Positions 54,367 to 62,713 of a DNA stretch of 64,000 nt are shown here, one piece after another (the stretch's first letter is position 1; every line of letters starts with the position of its first letter). The stretch covers positions 51,630-115,629 of the forward strand of contig NZ_JAAORB010000006.1 in NCBI RefSeq assembly GCF_011601345.1. Reading direction: 5' to 3'. The stretch is from Roseovarius gahaiensis (lineage in GTDB: Bacteria > Pseudomonadota > Alphaproteobacteria > Rhodobacterales > Rhodobacteraceae). The notes under the pieces are model-generated. The model was not told where the DNA came from. It ran no database searches and was given only the letters and a program-made list of their open reading frames with translations. The position numbers and the translations under genes were made by a program.

Positions 54367-55119
54367 ATGCAACTGCGCCTTTCGACCCGCAACGATGTCA
54401 GGCTTTTTACTGCGATTGTGGTCGTCGCGATCGTGTGTGGCTCGGTGCTGCTCAACTTCATGATCATGCCCCCCGATTTGATGCGCAAAACGATGATTTC
54501 AGGGGCGGTGATTGCCATGATATTATCGGCACCGGTGGCCTATTTCGTGGGCACCCGCCTGCGTGAAATCCATGATCTCAATCAGCGTCTGCGTCAGGCC
54601 ATCAGCTTTGATCCGCTGACCGGGGCGCATACACGCACCAATTTCCATTCGCGGGTGGCGCAGTTGCGGCGCGGGCCAATGTCGCTGATCATCGCCGATA
54701 TCGACCACTTCAAGGCCATCAATGACCGGTTCGGTCATCAGGCAGGCGATACTGCCCTGCAACAATTTGCCAATGCATTGATGGACAACTGCCGCGCAAG
54801 CGATATTGTCGCCCGCTTTGGCGGCGAAGAATTCGTGATTCTCATGCCCGCTACTGTGACACGGGATGGGCTGATCGCGGCCGAACGTCTTTGTCAAAGC
54901 GTGCGCGCCTGCCCGATCACCGTGGACGGCACTCTTATGAATGTGACCGCCAGTTTCGGCATTGCCGGTCTGACGGACCCCGCCCGGATCGAACAGGCGA
55001 TCCGGGCTGCCGACCTTGCGCTATATCGGGCCAAGGCCGAAGGACGCAATCGCGTGTGCCTATACGATCCTCATATTGATAAAACCGTTGGCCCTGCCAG
55101 CGCCACTAGCGCGCTTTGA
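54367..55119 (+). CDS. Diguanylate cyclase (GGDEF) with two membrane helices
   Basis: A 250-aa protein: two N-terminal membrane helices (~11-34 and ~41-62) and a GGDEF domain (~80-240). The active site is intact as GGEEF at 152-156 and the DxLT motif as DPLTG at ~82. An RxxD inhibitory site (143-146) lies five residues before the motif, so product feedback by c-di-GMP is expected. It makes c-di-GMP, which controls surface attachment versus motility. There is almost no sensory region, so the membrane helices themselves may set activity. Confidence 0.92.
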   Translation: MQLRLSTRNDVRLFTAIVVVAIVCGSVLLNFMIMPPDLMRKTMISGAVIAMILSAPVAYFVGTRLREIHDLNQRLRQAISFDPLTGAHTRTNFHSRVAQLRRGPMSLIIADIDHFKAINDRFGHQAGDTALQQFANALMDNCRASDIVARFGGEEFVILMPATVTRDGLIAAERLCQSVRACPITVDGTLMNVTASFGIAGLTDPARIEQAIRAADLALYRAKAEGRNRVCLYDPHIDKTVGPASATSAL

Positions 55120-55222
55120 ACTGATCACGCCCTTTCATCCGGTGCAGGCCGAACGGATGTCCGGTCGGCATCCCATGGTGGTGGTCAGACATTTGAACCT
55201 GACCTGCCAGCTTGAAAAATGT

Positions 55223-55252
55223 GCGCGCCCGTTGGGCGCGCGCTGTTTATTT
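55223..55252 (+). terminator. Terminator after the diguanylate cyclase gene
   Basis: Stem GCGCGCCC (55223-55230) pairs with GGGCGCGC (55234-55241) around GTT, followed by TGTTTATTTT. Confidence 0.8.
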
Positions 55253-55255
55253 TGG

Positions 55256-55303
55256 TTGGGGGCGCTGCCCCCAAACCCCCGGGATATTTATCAACAGAAG
55301 AAG
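55256..55303. repeat. Intergenic repeat, type A, copy 3
   Basis: TTGGGGGC / GCCCCCAA hairpin, then CCCGGGATATTTAT and ACAGAAGAAG, as in copies 1 and 2. From the hemE side it reads CTTCTTCTGT first. Confidence 0.75.
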
Positions 55304-55422
55304 GGCAGGGCCCTAGAACCCCGCCCACAGACCGACGTAACCGGCCTTCTCCTGTTACGGCCATCGGCGTCCCCGCCTGTGCCGCAGCGCGATGATAACG
55401 ATCAAAACTTTCTCAAGTGTTA

Positions 55423-55485
55423 TTCATTGTTCCAAAAAAATACTCCGGGGGAGTCGCCGCTTGCGGCGACGGGGGCAGCGCCCCC
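55423..55485. repeat. Intergenic repeat, type B, copy 3, with two hairpins
   Basis: TTCATTGTTCC and A-rich bases end with TACTC (inverse of the B element), followed by GTCGCCGC / GCGGCGAC and GGGGGC / GCCCCC hairpins up to 55485. The hairpins tie the B type to the A type, which also has GC hairpins next to its core. Confidence 0.7.
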
Positions 55486-55516
55486 ATATCCAGGCTGTAT
55501 TTTTTGTAGAACCACT

Positions 55517-56551
55517 TCAGCCGCCACGTACCGTGTCGATCATCAGTTGCACATTGTCGGGGTCTGCATCGGGGGTGATCCCGTGGCCAAGATTGAAGAT
55601 ATGCGGCCCGCTTTTCAGTGCTTCCACGATGTGACGGGTTTCTCTGACCAGTGCGTCGCCGCCGGTAACCATATGTTTCGAGGCGAGGTTTCCCTGCACA
55701 CACCCTGAGGGTTGCACATGTTTGGCCACCCAGTCCGGGTTGACTGAATCGTCGACGGCCACACAGTCTGCGCCGGTTATGTCATGGAACCCGATGTATT
55801 TGTCGCCCGCTTGACGCGGGAAGGCGATGATCGGAATGCCGGGATGGCGCGATTTGAGCTCGGAAATGATGCGTTTGGCGGGGGCGATAGCGTATTTATC
55901 GAAATCCTCACCTTTCAGTGAGCCCGCCCAACTGTCGAACAGCTTGACGCATTCTGCACCCGCCTCGATCTGGGCCGAGAGGTATTCGATCGTGGCCTCG
56001 GTAATGCGTTCAAGCAGAGCCTCGAACAGTGGTTTGTTTTCGGCTTTCAGCGCATGTGCCGGGCCTTGGTCGGGCGTGCCGCGACCAGCGATCATATACG
56101 TGGCGACGGTCCAGGGCGCACCGGCGAATCCGATAAGCGTTGTTTCTGCTGGCAGGGCCTGCGACAGATTGCGCAGGGTCTGGTAGATGGGATTGAGCGT
56201 TTCATGCACATCGCTGGCCGGTGTCAGGGCATCGAACCCGGCTTGATCGGTGATTGTCGACAGCCGCGGGCCTTCGCCGGTGACAAACCACAGGTCGGCC
56301 CCAAGTGCCTGCGGAACCAGCAGGATATCGGCAAACAGGATGGCCGCGTCAAACCCGTAGCGGCGGATCGGTTGTAGCGTGACTTCGGTGGCCAAGTCAC
56401 TGTTATAACACAAGGAAAGGAAGTCACCGGCCTCGGCGCGGGTGGCTCGATATTCCGGAAGGTATCGCCCGGCTTGCCGCATCATCCAGATCGGTGGGGT
56501 CTCAAGGGTTTCCCCTGCAAGGGCTCTTAGAATGGTCTTTTGCGCGGCCAT
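55517..56551 (-). CDS. hemE: Uroporphyrinogen decarboxylase
   Basis: A 344-aa enzyme with all UroD motifs: [43 protein letters not shown] and the C-terminal [16 protein letters not shown]. It converts uroporphyrinogen III to coproporphyrinogen III, upstream of HemN in haem synthesis. ATG 56551 has the family start and is preferred over the frame's extension to 56599. Divergent from hemC, with a 94-base space between the start codons. Confidence 0.95.
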   Translation of the reverse strand: MAAQKTILRALAGETLETPPIWMMRQAGRYLPEYRATRAEAGDFLSLCYNSDLATEVTLQPIRRYGFDAAILFADILLVPQALGADLWFVTGEGPRLSTITDQAGFDALTPASDVHETLNPIYQTLRNLSQALPAETTLIGFAGAPWTVATYMIAGRGTPDQGPAHALKAENKPLFEALLERITEATIEYLSAQIEAGAECVKLFDSWAGSLKGEDFDKYAIAPAKRIISELKSRHPGIPIIAFPRQAGDKYIGFHDITGADCVAVDDSVNPDWVAKHVQPSGCVQGNLASKHMVTGGDALVRETRHIVEALKSGPHIFNLGHGITPDADPDNVQLMIDTVRGG

Positions 56552-56645
56552 GGCATCCTCCGTTTCGGGTGTGGTCACCCCCCGGCGACACAATGTCAAG
56601 CACCCCGCGCTTGTCAGGGGCGGGCAGGGGGGCTAGACCACGGCC

Positions 56646-57593
56646 ATGACACGCGATTTGCCAACCCCCGACACCCCGATGAAGCTGGGCACACGCGGCT
56701 CGCCGCTGGCTCTGGCACAGGCCCACGAGACACGTGACCGGCTGGCCGCCGCCTTTGATCTGCCCCATGACGCGTTCGAGGTGGTCGTTATCAAGACTAC
56801 CGGCGACCGGATCGTTGACCGCCCGTTGAAAGAGATTGGCGGCAAGGGCCTGTTCACCCGCGAAATCGAACAAGCCATGCTGAGTGGTGAGATCGACATT
56901 GCGATCCACTCGATGAAAGACATGCCTGTCTTGCAGCCCGAGGGGCTGGTGCTGGACACGTACTTGCCGCGCGAGGATGTGCGTGATGCGTTTGTCGCGC
57001 CGCATGTGGCTGGGCTGGCCGAATTGCCCGCAGGGGCCAAGGTTGGCACCTCGTCGCTCAGGCGCAAGGCGCAGGTGCTGGTGGCCTATCCGCATCTGGA
57101 GGTCGTGGAATTTCGCGGCAATGTTCAGACCCGCTTGAAAAAACTGGATGATCAGGTTGCAGCTTGCACGTTCCTTGCCATGGCAGGTCTGAACCGTCTG
57201 GGGCGCGCGGATGTGGCCACTGCGGCCATCGCGCCCGAGGAAATGTTGCCGGCCGTGGCGCAGGGGGCGATCGGGATTGAACGCCGCGCCGATGATACCC
57301 GAGCGGCTGACATGCTGGCAGCGATCCACGATGGGCCAACAGCACAGCGGCTGGCGGCGGAACGCGCTTTTCTGGCCGCGCTGGACGGGTCGTGCGAAAC
57401 GCCAATTGCCGGGCTGGCGGAATTGGATGGCGGCACCCTTCGCCTGCGTGGTGAGGTGTTACGCCCAAACGGCAGCGAGGCGATCAGCGACGATCAAAGT
57501 GCCCCGATCGAGGATGGCGCAGAGCTGGGGCGTGCCATGGCGGCCAAGCTGCTGGAGCAAGCCGGCGAGGGATTCTTCGACTGGCGGCAGTGA
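56646..57593 (+). CDS. hemC: Hydroxymethylbilane synthase (porphobilinogen deaminase)
   Basis: A 315-aa enzyme: LGTRGSPLALAQA at the start, GDRIVDRPLKEIGGKGLFT, the HSMKDMPV stretch with its catalytic Asp, FRGNVQTRLKKL and Cys250 in LDGSCETPIAG, which carries the dipyrromethane cofactor. It polymerises four porphobilinogens. Divergent from hemE, so these two adjacent pathway steps share a promoter region. Confidence 0.95.
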   Translation: MTRDLPTPDTPMKLGTRGSPLALAQAHETRDRLAAAFDLPHDAFEVVVIKTTGDRIVDRPLKEIGGKGLFTREIEQAMLSGEIDIAIHSMKDMPVLQPEGLVLDTYLPREDVRDAFVAPHVAGLAELPAGAKVGTSSLRRKAQVLVAYPHLEVVEFRGNVQTRLKKLDDQVAACTFLAMAGLNRLGRADVATAAIAPEEMLPAVAQGAIGIERRADDTRAADMLAAIHDGPTAQRLAAERAFLAALDGSCETPIAGLAELDGGTLRLRGEVLRPNGSEAISDDQSAPIEDGAELGRAMAAKLLEQAGEGFFDWRQ

Positions 57594-57635
57594 TCGGCGC
57601 GGCGGGCGGTCAGGCCCGACAAGCGCTTATGCCGG

Positions 57636-59066
57636 TTATGGATCCGGCAAGACCTTGCCGGGGTTCATGATACCTTTGGGGTCCAGCGCCTCTTTGATGG
57701 CCCGCATGGCTTGGATTGCTGCGCTGTTCTTGTGGCGCTGCATGGCAGGCTTTTTGGTCAGGCCGACCCCATGCTCGGCCGAGAAACTGCCACCAAGCTC
57801 GATTGCCGTGTCGTCCACCGCCTGCTTGATTGCCTTGTGAACCGCTGGATCCTGCGATGAAGGCCAGCCTGCGAAATGCAGGTTTCCGTCGCCCAGATGA
57901 GCCACGCAAATTGGCACCAGGTCAGGATCCAACGCTTTGGTCCGGTCAGTGATCAGGTCCAAAAACTGCTGCATCCGGTCCACCGGCACACAGACATCGT
58001 TGTCGATCACATTCGGCCGCAGCCGTGCCACCTCGGCTGCGGCTTCGCGCCTTGCCCACATATCTTGCCGTTGGCTTTCGTTTTGCGCCACAACGGCATC
58101 CAGCACGCCACCGGTGTGAAACTGGGTTTCCAAGATTGTTTCCAGGTGCGCGGCCACCGGGATCGTCCCGTCCGTCTGCGGCGTGGCATCACGCGGGGAA
58201 ACGGCGCCCACTTCGACCAGAATGTTTACCTCATGCCGGGTGTCAAACGGGGGGCGGGCGTCTGGAAACCGCTCCAGATATGCGTCCATGTAAACACCGG
58301 GCATGAATTCGAACGCCTCGACCGCGCCGCCGGTGTCTTGCTGCAATCGGTTCAGCAGCACCAGCGCCGCATCCAGCGAGGGTGTCGCGACCATCGCGGT
58401 GGCATAGGCCTGCGGCTTGGGGTGAAGTTTCAGAACAGCGGCGGTGATGATACCCAGTGTGCCTTCGGCCCCGATCAACAGGTCGCGCAGGTCATAGCCG
58501 GAATTGTCCTTGTGCAGCTCGCTCATCAGGTCGACGATTTCACCGGTGGGCAAAACCGCCTCGATCCCCAGACACAAATGCCGTGTGCTGCCATAGCGCA
58601 GCACATTCGACCCGCCGGCATTGGTGGACAAGGCCCCGCCGATCATCGCCGACCCGCGCGCTCCAAAATACAGCGGAAAAATCAGATCATGCACGTTGGC
58701 AGCATCGTGAATATGCGACAAGATCGCGCCGGCCTCGACAATCGCGATACGCGCGTCGGGTTTTATCGCCCGAACGGCCGACATGCGATCCAGCGACAGC
58801 ATCAGCGCCCCTTGCGCATATGTGCCTTCGACCAGTCCTGTGTTGCCGGACACCGGCACAACTGATGTGTTGGTCCGGTTTGCCAGTTGCACAACTTTGG
58901 CAACCTCGGAGCTGTTGGCCGGACGGACCACGGCCAGCGGTGTCCAGTGTGTTTGCCGGGTCCAGTCTTCGCTCCAGCGGGTTGCATCCGTGCCGGTGGC
59001 GACATGCGCCGCGCCAACGATGTCGCTTAGGTCTGCAAGAATATCTGTGGGGGTGTTTTTGGTCAT
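57636..59066 (-). CDS. FAD-binding oxidase, D-2-hydroxyglutarate/D-lactate dehydrogenase family
   Basis: A 476-aa flavoprotein of the GlcD/D2HGDH type. An FAD_binding_4 domain (~35-215) has VPVSGNTGLVEGTY and GSAMIGGALSTNAGGSN; the FAD-linked oxidase C-terminal domain has HLGDGNLHF and FSAEHGVG near the end. It oxidises a D-2-hydroxyacid and gives electrons to an electron-transfer partner. Substrate is not set by sequence. The ATG 59066 fits the family start. The glutathione peroxidase gene is divergent. Confidence 0.87.
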   Translation of the reverse strand: MTKNTPTDILADLSDIVGAAHVATGTDATRWSEDWTRQTHWTPLAVVRPANSSEVAKVVQLANRTNTSVVPVSGNTGLVEGTYAQGALMLSLDRMSAVRAIKPDARIAIVEAGAILSHIHDAANVHDLIFPLYFGARGSAMIGGALSTNAGGSNVLRYGSTRHLCLGIEAVLPTGEIVDLMSELHKDNSGYDLRDLLIGAEGTLGIITAAVLKLHPKPQAYATAMVATPSLDAALVLLNRLQQDTGGAVEAFEFMPGVYMDAYLERFPDARPPFDTRHEVNILVEVGAVSPRDATPQTDGTIPVAAHLETILETQFHTGGVLDAVVAQNESQRQDMWARREAAAEVARLRPNVIDNDVCVPVDRMQQFLDLITDRTKALDPDLVPICVAHLGDGNLHFAGWPSSQDPAVHKAIKQAVDDTAIELGGSFSAEHGVGLTKKPAMQRHKNSAAIQAMRAIKEALDPKGIMNPGKVLPDP

Positions 59067-59165
59067 AAGGTATAAGATGCGCCAGCGGTGGCGCAGACGC
59101 AAGACACCTATGGACGCCGCGAAACCCCGACCTAAATTATATCTCAGATAAGAAAGGGCTCTGAG

Positions 59166-59714
59166 ATGTTTCAGTCATTCCGCAGGACGTTGTCCACTTT
59201 GGTTTGCATCGCACTGACCAGCCTGCCGATGTTTGCTTTGGCGTCGCCGGGGGCATGGACATTCGACTCAATCGATGGCGGGACTTTGTCGATGACAGAG
59301 TGGAAAGGCCGCCCTGTTCTGGTCGTCAACACCGCCTCGCGTTGCGGTTTCACGCCGCAATATGATGGGCTTCAGGCGCTTTATGATGCTTACCGTGACC
59401 GGGGCTTGGTTGTACTGGCCGTGCCATCGCAGGACTTCCGGCAAGAACTGGCCAGCGACGATGACGTCGCTGATTTCTGCGAGGTCAATTTCGGCCTTGA
59501 TATCCCGATGACGACCATCAGCCATGTGCGCGGTGACAATGCGCATCCGTTTTACAAATGGGTTGCCCAGACCAAAGGCTTTACGCCGCGCTGGAATTTC
59601 AACAAAATCTTGATTGGTCCGGATGGGGAGGTTGTGGATACGTTCGGCTCTACCACACGCCCGCAATCGGCCAAAATTACTCGTCCGATCGAAGCGCTGT
59701 TGCCGGATAGCTGA
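59166..59714 (+). CDS. Secreted glutathione peroxidase family protein
   Basis: A 182-aa protein with a signal peptide (~1-26, cleavage near FALA-SPG), so it acts in the periplasm. The thioredoxin-fold domain has VVNTASRCGFTPQYDGLQAL, in which Cys60 replaces selenocysteine, and PRWNFNKILI with the conserved Trp/Asn. Members of this size often use thioredoxin rather than glutathione. It detoxifies hydroperoxides. It ends 80 bases before the tRNA gene. Confidence 0.88.
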   Translation: MFQSFRRTLSTLVCIALTSLPMFALASPGAWTFDSIDGGTLSMTEWKGRPVLVVNTASRCGFTPQYDGLQALYDAYRDRGLVVLAVPSQDFRQELASDDDVADFCEVNFGLDIPMTTISHVRGDNAHPFYKWVAQTKGFTPRWNFNKILIGPDGEVVDTFGSTTRPQSAKITRPIEALLPDS

Positions 59715-59794
59715 CGCATCACCGAAGCCTTTTGGAAAATGCGGTTTTTCGCCTTGACGCAGGCCGCCGCCTGTCTTACCTACCGCCTCGGTCT

Positions 59795-59871
59795 GGCGGA
59801 GTAGCTCAGGTGGTTAGAGCAGCGGAATCATAATCCGCGTGTCGGGGGTTCAAGTCCCTCCTCCGCTACCA
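59795..59871 (+). tRNA. tRNA-Met (CAT anticodon)
   Basis: A 77-nt cloverleaf: acceptor GGCGGAG with CTCCGCT (G1-U72 wobble), D stem GCTC/GAGC, anticodon stem GCGGA/TCCGC around loop ATCATAA, T stem GGGGG/CCCTC with TTCAAGT, and encoded ACCA. The anticodon is CAT. It is read as elongator Met; an Ile2 tRNA (lysidine-modified CAT) cannot be excluded by sequence alone. Its 3' end is the likely insertion site of the element that follows. Confidence 0.9.
59840..59871 (+). other. Likely attachment site (att) of an integrative element at the tRNA 3' end
   Basis: The T arm and acceptor 3' end of the tRNA are directly followed by a tyrosine integrase 209 bases on, the usual layout of tRNA-targeting integrative elements. 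The matching direct repeat at the far end lies outside the window, so core length is unknown. Confidence 0.5.
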
Positions 59872-59921
59872 AAAACACTCTAAAATCAATGACTTAAGTT
59901 TTCGGTTGACGCAATTTTCGC

Positions 59922-59941
59922 GTAGCGCACCTGTAGCGCAC
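59922..59941. repeat. Direct repeat GTAGCGCAC pair
   Basis: GTAGCGCAC at 59922-59930 and again at 59933-59941, offset 11 bp or about one helical turn, between the tRNA and the phased 27-bp repeats. A protein-binding role for integration or control is possible. Confidence 0.5.
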
Positions 59942-59988
59942 TTTTTGTGTCGCGCTGCTGCGCTTTTGAGCGTAGAATCGCTGTGTTG

Positions 59989-60074
59989 AACACAGTGTCT
60001 GCAACATAGGTTTCGAACACAGTGTTTGGTAAAGCCGTCGCAAACACAGTGATTTGAAAGTCTCGCGCAAACAC
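59989..60074. repeat. Four 27-bp-phased AACAC(AGTG) sites before the integrase
   Basis: AACACAGTG starts at 59989, 60016 and 60043, and a partial copy AACAC at 60070, each exactly 27 bp apart. The last one abuts the integrase start (60080). The first copy is also part of a palindrome CTGTGTT-G-AACACAG. The layout fits integrase arm sites or an autoregulatory operator array. Confidence 0.8.
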
Positions 60075-60079
60075 GCATC

Positions 60080-61651
60080 ATGCCCAAGCTTAGTTCCCAA
60101 ACTGTAACACTGCTGGATGGTGATGTGCGTGTCTTCAAGCGTGATCGCAGCAGGGCATGGCAGGCGACTTTCAAAATTGATGGACGCTGGGTGCGTGTGA
60201 GCACCAAATGCAAACAGCTGGACGATGCCAAAAAACGGGCGCGTGAGCTGTATGTTGAATATCAAGTGCGCCAAAAGAATGGCCTACCTGTTATCAGCAA
60301 GCGATTTGCGGATGTGGCGGCTGTGACCATTGCTGAGATGGACAAGCAGGTGGTGGCGGGGGCAGGCAAGAAAAGCTATCGCGATTATAAGATCGTATTG
60401 GAGAGGTATTTCATCCCCTATTTTGGCGATCGCTTTATCACGTCGATCACCTACGAAGACCTGCAACAGTTCGCCAAATGGCGTGAACACAAGATGGGAC
60501 ACGAGCCACGTGCCTCTACTTTGAACACGCATAACTCAGCGCTGAACCGTGTGTTTGATGAAGCTGTGGCGCGTGGCTACATGAACCGGACCCATGTGCC
60601 TGTTCTGATCAACAAGGGCAGGGACAGCGAACGCAGGCCGGATTTTCGGCGCGAAGAATATCGCAAGATGATCGCCACCTTGCCCACTTGGATCAACAAG
60701 GGGCGGGATGGCAAATCACGCGACATGCGGCATTTGCTGCGCGACTATATTCTGATCCTCGCCAATACCGGTATACGGCATGGCACAGAGGCGCAGAACC
60801 TACGCTGGAAGCACATCCATCTGTTTGAAGAAGATGGGCTGACCTATTTGGAAATGCATGTGAATGGCAAAACGGGCCCGCGCGATCTGATCTGTCGTGC
60901 GGGCACAATCAACTATCTCAAGCGCATTCAAAGCAGGTCACCTGATATTGCTGACATGAGTTTTGCAGAGCTGCTCAAAGCGCAGGTGGACAAGCCGGTG
61001 TTTCGCTTGCCTGATGGCGCTGCGACCAAGAACCTGCGTCAGACTTTTCGGTTGTTGATGACGGACACAGGCTTGCTGAAATGCCCACGCACAGGGCAAA
61101 GCAGGACGCTCTACAGTCTACGGCATACCTATGCCACCTTCGCGCTGTTGAATGACGGTATGGACGTGCACACGCTGGCCATTCAGATGGGCACGTCTAT
61201 TCCAATGATTGAACGGCATTACAGCCATCTTACGCCACGCCTGCGCAAGGACATGCTCACAGGCAAGCGGCATGATCTTCCACCCGATGAATTCCGGCGC
61301 AAATACGATGTGCAATCCCATGCCGTGCAGCGAGAAGACTTGGAAGCTGTTGGTCCTGATACTGTGATTGAACCTGAGTTGCCGCAAGAGCCGGAGTTAG
61401 AAGAGAGTGTGGACAGTAAAGTGCAGGATCACGCCGACACCCAGCCTTTGCTCGATCACAAGCAACCAACACCTGCTGACCGTGCTTTCGACCTGTTTGA
61501 CGCGGGCAAGCTTGGTGAAGCGGGTCTGTTGGCGGCAGTTGGCGTGACGCGTGATGGTTACGTGCCCAGTGAAACGATCACACACCGCGCTTTGGATGCT
61601 GTAGATCAGGGCAGGCTGAGCGAGGATGGGTTGGTCAAGTTGCTAGGGTGA
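60080..61651 (+). CDS. int: Tyrosine-type site-specific integrase
   Basis: A 523-aa phage-type integrase. The N-terminal part has an Arm-type DNA-binding segment and SAM-like core-binding domain (~90-190, KSYRDYKIVLERYF...); the catalytic domain has Arg in TGIRHGTEAQNLRW, the H-x-x-R box SLRHTYATF and the nucleophile Tyr in MIERHYSHL. A C-terminal extension (~410-523) is acidic and Glu/Pro-rich, longer than usual. It integrates the element at the tRNA 3' end. No Xis-like gene was recognised nearby. Confidence 0.92.
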   Translation: MPKLSSQTVTLLDGDVRVFKRDRSRAWQATFKIDGRWVRVSTKCKQLDDAKKRARELYVEYQVRQKNGLPVISKRFADVAAVTIAEMDKQVVAGAGKKSYRDYKIVLERYFIPYFGDRFITSITYEDLQQFAKWREHKMGHEPRASTLNTHNSALNRVFDEAVARGYMNRTHVPVLINKGRDSERRPDFRREEYRKMIATLPTWINKGRDGKSRDMRHLLRDYILILANTGIRHGTEAQNLRWKHIHLFEEDGLTYLEMHVNGKTGPRDLICRAGTINYLKRIQSRSPDIADMSFAELLKAQVDKPVFRLPDGAATKNLRQTFRLLMTDTGLLKCPRTGQSRTLYSLRHTYATFALLNDGMDVHTLAIQMGTSIPMIERHYSHLTPRLRKDMLTGKRHDLPPDEFRRKYDVQSHAVQREDLEAVGPDTVIEPELPQEPELEESVDSKVQDHADTQPLLDHKQPTPADRAFDLFDAGKLGEAGLLAAVGVTRDGYVPSETITHRALDAVDQGRLSEDGLVKLLG

Positions 61652-61748
61652 TGCCTTTTTCGCTTATCGCAAGCATTCAAGAATGTCTGGTCACGAAGGC
61701 GGGTTTGGGAGGTTGCAGTTTGTACCAAATCGTTTTTAGACTTCACTC

Positions 61749-61985
61749 ATGATCACGCTTGTTCATCATCACGCAAAACGACCCAACTTCTACCGCGTAG
61801 ATGTGGGGTATAATTTGTTTGGTGAATATTCTGTGGTTAGAGAATGGGGTGGCAACGGTCAGAATGGCGTGCATCGCATCACTTGGTTTTCCAACCTGCG
61901 TGACGCTGCCCTTGCAGCAGACCAGTGGCACGCGAGGGCTTGTGCCAAGGGCTATCAACTGACTGACAGGGTGGTAGCTGGCTAA
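61749..61985 (+). CDS. Small WGR-domain protein
   Basis: A 78-aa protein that is almost entirely one WGR-type domain: RPNFYRVDVGYNLFGEYSVV, REWGGNGQNGVHR, then AALAADQWHARACAKGYQL. WGR domains, named for Trp-Gly-Arg, occur in PARPs and bind nucleic acid; here WGG replaces WGR. Small standalone WGR proteins are common in integrative elements of this group. Role is unknown. It is the first small gene of the element after the integrase. Confidence 0.75.
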   Translation: MITLVHHHAKRPNFYRVDVGYNLFGEYSVVREWGGNGQNGVHRITWFSNLRDAALAADQWHARACAKGYQLTDRVVAG

Positions 61986-62394
61986 AGCGTTCAGAAACCT
62001 CAGCGTGGTGTGTGAGCGGCTTCTTTGCATAGAAGCCGAATTTATCTGTTGAAAGACCGCCTCGCCACTTTTGCTTTTCTGTATCATCTAAAGAGCGAAG
62101 GACAATTCTTTCGTGACCAAAACCTATACCAAAAAGACCATCCTCCCAACTTAGTTGTTTTTAACAAGGGTTGTGATCATTCAGGTTTTAACCGACGTTT
62201 GAGGCTCACTGCTCGCACAACCTGTGCGACACGCCTACTTAATGCCCTGCTATGTTTTGTGCAGGGCATTTTTTTGACCCAAACGGTGTTGTGGTTAGGG
62301 CTTTGGCAGCTATTCGCGGCACTCTGTCAGCCGTTTCGGCCGGAATTTGGGTGTTACTGAGTTAAAGCCAAACATGGCTGGAGGAACCGAAATT
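61986..62394. other. Intergenic region of the element with a strong terminator
   Basis: About 400 bases with no convincing gene. A 111-codon open frame (62025-62360) lacks family signatures, is rich in rare-looking residues and runs through the terminator, so it is not called. A short RNA ending at the 62241-62275 terminator is possible but unproven. Confidence 0.5.
62241..62275 (+). terminator. Strong Rho-independent terminator
   Basis: A 10-bp perfect stem AATGCCCTGC / GCAGGGCATT around a ten-base loop, followed by a T-run of seven. This is the most canonical terminator in the window. Confidence 0.9.
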
Positions 62395-62682
62395 ATGTCG
62401 TTTCAAAATGAGCTAAATGAGCGGCAGAACATAGAGCGCGGCAGTGTCGATGGCGACGTTGATGCAACAAAGCACAAATATCCTGTGCAAGTGTTGGAAA
62501 GCTTTATCCAGAACGCGCCGCGTGGGTCTAAGGCAATATATTGTCGCGGCCCTTTTCTAGACTCTCGCAGTCTTGGGGAGTTTGCCCGGCAAATGCATTT
62601 GCAGGGACAGTGTGATCTTGTGCAGCGACGCATCAAAGTGGGGCGTACGGCTATTTTTGAATACCTGATGGTGAAACGTTGA
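62395..62682 (+). CDS. Small protein with winged-helix-like C-terminus, function unknown
   Basis: A 95-aa protein. Its C-terminus (~60-95: LGEFARQMHLQGQCDLVQRR, then a beta-like turn and IFEYLMVKR) resembles a winged helix ending, as in DNA-binding proteins of mobile elements. The ATG at 62395 has GGAGG upstream; an ATG at 62374 is an alternative. The next gene starts 31 bases after its stop. No family can be named. Confidence 0.55.
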   Translation: MSFQNELNERQNIERGSVDGDVDATKHKYPVQVLESFIQNAPRGSKAIYCRGPFLDSRSLGEFARQMHLQGQCDLVQRRIKVGRTAIFEYLMVKR

Positions 62683-62713
62683 TGCGACGGTGGCTACAGG
62701 AGGATTGTTTGAG

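Larger units (their letters stand above)
55120..55516. other. Long convergent intergenic region with repeats and hairpins
   Basis: About 400 bases between the diguanylate cyclase and hemE. It holds a terminator hairpin, one type A repeat and one inverted type B repeat with two GC-rich hairpins. No convincing coding sequence was seen; short open frames here have no family signature. Confidence 0.6.

Noticed and set aside
59989..60074. Phased repeats as a CRISPR array
   Set aside because: Repeat unit is only ~9 bases with 18-base spacers and no cas genes are nearby; binding sites are more likely.
59866..60274. Minus-strand open frames between the tRNA and integrase
   Set aside because: They arise from the 27-bp repeat array and the integrase start and have no protein-like features.
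61743..62087. Minus-strand open frame opposite the WGR protein
   Set aside because: The plus strand has a recognisable WGR-like domain and better start; the minus frame has no motif.
62025..62360. 111-codon open frame in the element
   Set aside because: No family features, runs through a strong terminator, weak start context.
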